From JBQTHI01 sp052390035 (GTDB lineage: Bacteria > Actinomycetota > Acidimicrobiia > Spongiisociales > ZC4RG35), in the NCBI GenBank assembly GCA_052390035.1, contig JBQTHI010000077.1, forward strand, positions 1-9,934: a DNA stretch of 9,934 nucleotides, in the 5' to 3' direction. Positions 7,307-9,934 of the stretch are shown piece after piece. Positions within the stretch are counted from its first letter, which is position 1, and each line of letters starts with the position of its first letter. Both the position numbers and the translations under genes were made by a program. The notes below the pieces were generated by a model, which had not been told where the DNA came from, made no database searches, and was given only the letters and a program-made list of their open reading frames with translations.

Positions 7307-7867
7307 GTGATCTGGATGATGGTGGCGCAGGCCTCCGACCGCTCGACGATTGCTGTCGGCATGGCCGCCGCCGATCCGGCGTCGTTGGTGGTGACGCTTT
7401 TCCGTTCGGAGGGAGCAGCCTTGGTTCGGCTTGCCCGGATCTTCACGGACGACCGCAACGCCGCCGAGGATCTGGTTCAGGAGGCATTCATCCGGCTATA
7501 CCGCTCTGCCCATCGAATTCGCGACCCAGACAGGGCGGCCGCCTACCTGCGCTCGATCGTTGTCAACCTCTCTCGCGACCATAACCGGAGGGGCCTGATG
7601 TCGCTTCGCCATCAGGAGGCGCTTACGCCCGAGGCCTGCTCAGACGCTCTCGACGACCGCATTGTTCGCACGGAGAGTCAGGTCCGGGTCCTTGATGCCC
7701 TCAATGCCTTACCGCCGCGGCAGCGGGAATGCCTCGTGCTCCGTTTCTACCTGGATATGACCGAGCGGGAGATCGCCGCCACCCTGAGCATCTCACCCAA
7801 CTCGGTGAAGACACATTGCCGGCGGGGGATGGCCACGCTTGGGATTGAGCTGGGGGCGCTACGGTGA
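7307..7867 (+). CDS. ECF-family RNA polymerase sigma factor
   Basis: The protein has 186 residues from GTG 7307. Region 2 spans about 28-95, with FTDDRNAAEDLVQEAFIRLY at 46-65 and the -10-recognising helix around AAAYLRSIVVNLSRDHNRR (77-95). Region 4 spans about 124-178, with LPPRQRECLVLRFYLDMTE (135-153) and the helix-turn-helix EIAATLSISPNSVKTHCRRG (155-174). There is no region 1.1, 3 or C-terminal extension, so it is a minimal two-domain ECF factor directing RNA polymerase to a small regulon. No ribosome site stands out; in-frame starts at 7316, 7319 and 7361 (MAAADP) are possible, the last fitting typical family N-termini. It follows the membrane protein gene by 4 bases and overlaps the next gene by 4 bases (GTGA), the usual arrangement of a sigma/anti-sigma pair. 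The candidate promoters at 6826-6859 and 8599-8632 probably belong to its regulon. Confidence 0.92.
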   Translation: MIWMMVAQASDRSTIAVGMAAADPASLVVTLFRSEGAALVRLARIFTDDRNAAEDLVQEAFIRLYRSAHRIRDPDRAAAYLRSIVVNLSRDHNRRGLMSLRHQEALTPEACSDALDDRIVRTESQVRVLDALNALPPRQRECLVLRFYLDMTEREIAATLSISPNSVKTHCRRGMATLGIELGALR

Positions 7868-8598
7868 GCCTGGAGACCCGCCTTTACGACATCTTCCGGC
7901 AGGCCGAGGCCTATCCGGCCAGCCCCGATCTCTTCGCCCGTGTGGAGAGATCGATCGCCGAGGATCGAGCCCACCGGGTCCGGGTGGTCAAGGTGATGGC
8001 CGCCGCCGGCGCGGCGGTGGCCACCCTGGCCGGTTTTGTCCTGGCGATGACGCATGAATCGGGCGGGTTGATCGTGATGCCGAGGTGGGCTGCCGAGCTA
8101 GTCGAGACGGTAGTCCTGGGGGCGCTCACAGTCGTGATGGGTCCGGCGATCAGACGGTTCGGGACGACCTACGCCGGGGACGTGTTCCACATCCAGCCTG
8201 AGACCGGCCGGCGGTTCCTCGACCTGCTCGACCTGGCGTACTACCTGGTCTTTGCCGGGCTGATCTTCCTCGGGGCAGACCTCGACCGGCTGGGGGCGCC
8301 GGCCATGGTCGGAGGACTCGCCGTTGAGGCAACCACCCGGCTTGCCGGACTCCTCCTCGCCATGGGCATCCTTCACTCATTGACCATCGTCGTGCTGCCG
8401 GTAGCGGGGCTCATCTTCGCCGCCACCACTCGGAGAGCCCGACGGACGGAGGCGGGAGGAGGGGCACCTGCTGCGAGTGCCCGGGCGGAATCGGCAGAGC
8501 GCGTAGCTCGATTGATCGTCTGGGCCCTGGCCGGTCTGGCGGTTGGGGTGATCCTGATAGGGATCGGCATGCTGGTGATCGGGATCGCCGATATGTGA
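7864..8598 (+). CDS. Putative membrane anti-sigma factor with duplicated sensor domain
   Basis: This protein has 244 residues and starts at GTG inside the sigma factor's stop. The N-terminal 40 residues are cytoplasmic, charged and helical (LETRLYDIFRQAEAYPASPDL, then RVERSIAEDRAHR), similar to the sigma-binding tails of actinobacterial membrane anti-sigma factors. No HxxxCxxC zinc motif of the ZAS type is present. A first membrane helix follows (41-62), then a region of about 115 residues (75-190, three helices) that is paralogous to the whole 131-residue protein at 6907-7302, then an Ala/Gly/Arg-rich linker (190-212) and a final helix (216-240). The anti-sigma role is inferred from gene order, translational coupling and the N-terminal tail; the C-terminal domain is not known to me. 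The candidate promoter P2 begins directly after its stop codon. Confidence 0.75.
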   Translation: MSLETRLYDIFRQAEAYPASPDLFARVERSIAEDRAHRVRVVKVMAAAGAAVATLAGFVLAMTHESGGLIVMPRWAAELVETVVLGALTVVMGPAIRRFGTTYAGDVFHIQPETGRRFLDLLDLAYYLVFAGLIFLGADLDRLGAPAMVGGLAVEATTRLAGLLLAMGILHSLTIVVLPVAGLIFAATTRRARRTEAGGGAPAASARAESAERVARLIVWALAGLAVGVILIGIGMLVIGIADM

Positions 8599-8632
8599 GG
8601 TCACCCGATCCGCGCTCCAGACCGTCAGTAGG
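8599..8632 (+). promoter_or_regulatory. Candidate ECF sigma promoter P2, upstream of the secreted protein gene
   Basis: The box GGTCACCCGA (8599-8608), 14 bases, then the box CGTCAGTAGG (8623-8632): the same two boxes and spacing as at 6826-6859. It starts on the base after the stop of the anti-sigma candidate and ends 23 bases before ATG 8656. It would allow the secreted protein to be expressed more strongly than, or independently of, the upstream cassette genes. Confidence 0.7.
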
Positions 8633-8655
8633 GGTGTTCCTTCGAGAGGAGTGAT

Positions 8656-8970
8656 ATGAGGAACATCCGCACGACTGTTCTGGTGGCTTTACTGTCGTCG
8701 CTGGCTCTGGCTGGGTCCGCCGCTCCGGCCGCGGCCGATCACACTCACGTCCGCATGACCGGCAACGGCGCCTGCGTCATCCTGGCGGCCGATGGCGGCG
8801 AGAAGTACGTCAGCCTGCCCCATGCCGACACCTTTGCTGAGAACCGCCAGCATCCGTTGCACGTCAACGTCCACCTGGGTGAGGCCGGGGTCCGCCGGGG
8901 TGAGACGGTGATCTGGGTGGCAGGGTCGGTCGGCGCCGTCGCCAACTGCAACGGCTACGTGAACGACTGA
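8656..8970 (+). CDS. Small secreted His-rich protein of the ECF sigma cassette
   Basis: This protein of 104 residues is not a family I can name. Residues 1-27 form a clear Sec signal peptide: basic MRNIR, a hydrophobic core, and AAPAAA before a probable cut at Ala27-Asp28. The mature chain of about 77 residues has two cysteines (Cys40, Cys98), which could form one disulfide, and six histidines (29, 31, 56, 66, 69, 73), three of them spaced as HPLHVNVH. It has no lipobox and no transmembrane helix after the signal, so it is probably released or periplasm-like. ATG 8656 has a good ribosome site (AGAGGAG, 8645-8651). It has its own candidate promoter (8599-8632) and is followed after 11 bases by the second hairpin repeat. 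It may be a target or ligand of the sigma system; metal binding is speculative. Confidence 0.8.
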   Translation: MRNIRTTVLVALLSSLALAGSAAPAAADHTHVRMTGNGACVILAADGGEKYVSLPHADTFAENRQHPLHVNVHLGEAGVRRGETVIWVAGSVGAVANCNGYVND

Positions 8971-8981
8971 ACCCCCCGGTC

Positions 8982-9036
8982 TGTGAAGGAAAACCGACCG
9001 TTCTGGTGCGTGTCCTGGTGCGGCGCTTCCCTCACA
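8982..9036. repeat. Hairpin repeat, copy 2 (degenerate)
   Basis: Bases 8982-9010 are identical to 6778-6806 (29 bases). The right arm is altered: CTGGTGCG occurs twice (9003-9010 and 9015-9022), as if 12 bases had been duplicated, and the closing arm CTTCCCTCACA (9026-9036) pairs only imperfectly with TGTGAAGG. It starts 11 bases after the stop of the secreted-protein gene, matching the placement of copy 1. The alternative is that TGTCC at 9011 is the left end of the adjacent IS element that interrupted this copy. Confidence 0.65.
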
Positions 9037-9037
9037 C

Positions 9038-9076
9038 ATGTCGCGGGACATACCTCACAACGGATGGTGAGGACAT
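9038..9076. repeat. Candidate left-end repeat region of the IS481-like element
   Basis: ATGTC (9038-9042) and GACAT (9047-9051) form a small inverted repeat, GGACAT recurs at 9071-9076, and CCTCACA occurs at 9030-9036 and 9053-9059. Such clustered short repeats just upstream of a transposase gene would suit terminal transposase-binding sites, and IS481-family ends usually begin with TGT. The right end is outside the window or lost, so the boundary cannot be confirmed. Confidence 0.35.
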
Positions 9077-9108
9077 GACCATCTGGGTTTGTGAGAAGGG
9101 AAATGCCT

Positions 9109-9816
9109 ATGAGTGTCCGTCGTTTGATCGTCGAAGTCGACTTGGAGGATCTGAACGTCACCGAGTTTTGCAATCAACATGGCGTTTCGACCTGGACTTT
9201 CTATCAGCTGCGTAAACGGTATGCCGCTGAGGGTGAGGCTGGGCTGGCGCCTCGTTCTCGGGCTCCAAAGAGGGTGGCTAACCGGACTCCGGACTGGGTC
9301 GAGGATCTGATCGTTGAGAAACGCTAAGAGCTGGAGAATGCTGGCTGGGATGCGGGTTCGGCGACTATCTGGGATCACCTTTCGGAGAGCCTCGACGCCG
9401 ATGTGGTCCCTTCGGAGAAGACGATCTGGCGGATCCTGACCCGCCGAGGGTTCATCAGGCCGCAACCGGAAAAGGCGCCCAAACATGCTCACCGGACGTT
9501 TACCGCGGGGCGGGCCAACGAATGCTGGCAGATCGACGACATCACCCGGGAGCTGGCCGACGATACGGAGGTGAAGGTGATCACCATGGTCGATGACTGC
9601 AGCCGGCTCTGCCCCGAGTTGAAAGCAGTGGAAACAGTCAATGGGGAAGCCGCTTTCGATGCCTTGGCCACGGCTGCGGGGGTCTACGGATGGCCAGCCT
9701 GGTTTCTCGCCGACAACGCCAAGGCCTACAAGATCAACCTCGCCAGTGCGGCCGGAGCCTTAGGTGTCGACCACCGTCATGGACGCCCCTACCACCCACA
9801 GACCCAGGGCAAGGTG
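9109..9816 (+). pseudogene. IS481-family transposase, broken by an internal stop and 3' truncated
   Basis: ATG 9109 has AGAAGG (9094-9099) upstream; ATG 9103 and GTG 9091 are alternatives. The N-terminal helix-turn-helix (about residues 10-50, VTEFCNQHGVSTWTFYQLRK) and the DDE domain are in one frame, but TAA at 9325-9327 interrupts it after 72 residues, in a position where the family has a charged or polar residue (EKR-stop-ELE); one base change from GAA or CAA would produce it. Downstream, the same frame continues with the NECWQIDD core (first acidic residue, 9535-9540), VDDCSRL, FLADNAKAY (second Asp, 9712-9714) and GRPYHPQTQGKV. The family then has ERFH, whose Glu is the third catalytic residue; here the sequence switches to unrelated codons at 9817 and stops at 9853. 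Both lesions should abolish transposition. Confidence 0.88.
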
Positions 9817-9830
9817 TGTGAATATCGCGG

Positions 9831-9920
9831 TGACGCAGCATCGGGGTTGGTCTGACTCTGGTCAAGGTATGACCGTGGTGTCCTTCGTTCGATCTGTCGA
9901 CCAGTTCCGGTGCTGCGTCA
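9831..9920. repeat. 22-bp imperfect inverted repeat enclosing 46 bases
   Basis: Bases 9831-9852 match the reverse complement of 9899-9920 at 18 of 22 positions, with the outer 10 (TGACGCAGCA) perfect. Inside the loop GGTCA (9860-9864) and TGACC (9870-9874) form a second small inverted repeat. It lies just after the point where the transposase frame breaks. It could be a MITE-like element, the paired ends of another insertion, or a recombination or regulatory site. Confidence 0.6.
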
Positions 9921-9927
9921 TGACGCA
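9914..9927. promoter_or_regulatory. Perfect 14-bp palindrome
   Basis: TGCGTCATGACGCA is fully self-complementary and overlaps the right arm of the larger inverted repeat. TGACGCA appears again at 9831-9837. A dimeric regulator operator or a transposon-end binding site would look like this. What lies downstream is outside the window. Confidence 0.4.
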
Positions 9928-9934
9928 TACCGGC

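Larger units (their letters stand above)
9038..9816 (+). mobile_element. Left part of a decayed IS481-family insertion sequence
   Basis: A transposase pseudogene of IS481 type is preceded by a cluster of short repeats. The element is incomplete: similarity to the family stops at about 9816 and no matching right end is seen. The left boundary is uncertain (9011 or about 9038). Confidence 0.6.

Noticed and set aside
8982..9010. CRISPR repeat or array
   Set aside because: There are only two copies, 2.2 kb apart, with genes between them and no regular spacers.
9734..9928. Minus-strand open frame of 64 codons at the right edge
   Set aside because: It crosses the transposase remnant and the inverted repeat, and has a His/Arg/Gly-rich composition without a recognisable domain.

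Overview
The window is GC-rich DNA with dense, often overlapping genes, frequent GTG starts and few strong Shine-Dalgarno sites. Together with a bifunctional penicillin-binding protein carrying PASTA repeats, an LpdA-like flavoprotein, an ECF sigma factor and an IS481-type transposase, this points to an actinobacterium. The class (perhaps Acidimicrobiia) is a guess. No rRNA, tRNA or CRISPR array was seen.

Layout. (1) 1-749, plus strand: the C-terminal part of a polytopic membrane protein that resembles polysaccharide flippases, cut by the window edge. (2) 681-1052, minus strand: an unrecognised 123-residue protein, converging on and overlapping the flippase, with a sigma70-like promoter about 110 bases upstream. 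(3) 1234-3801, minus strand: a class A PBP (GT51 plus transpeptidase plus two PASTA repeats). (4) 3817-6767, plus strand, divergent from the PBP across only 15 bases: a methylmalonyl-CoA mutase catalytic subunit translationally coupled (4-base GTGA overlap) to a flavoprotein of the disulfide-reductase fold that lacks one redox cysteine.

(5) 6778-9036 is the most interesting part. It is a compact cassette of a three-helix membrane protein, an ECF sigma factor, a membrane protein that is probably the anti-sigma factor, and a small secreted His-rich protein. The free membrane protein is a paralogue of the C-terminal half of the putative anti-sigma factor. Two intergenic sites, before the first gene and before the secreted-protein gene, share the same two 10-base boxes (GGTCACCCGA and CGTCAGTAGG) with exactly 14 unrelated bases between them. 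This looks like the sigma factor's own promoter, so the cassette can be read as an autoregulated envelope-signalling circuit whose output includes the secreted protein. Two copies of a 29-base repeat bracket the cassette; the first is the left part of a perfect 12-bp stem hairpin.

(6) 9038-9934: the left part of a decayed IS481-family element. Its transposase has an in-frame TAA and is cut off just before the third catalytic acidic residue. It is followed by unrelated sequence with a 22-bp imperfect inverted repeat and a perfect 14-bp palindrome.
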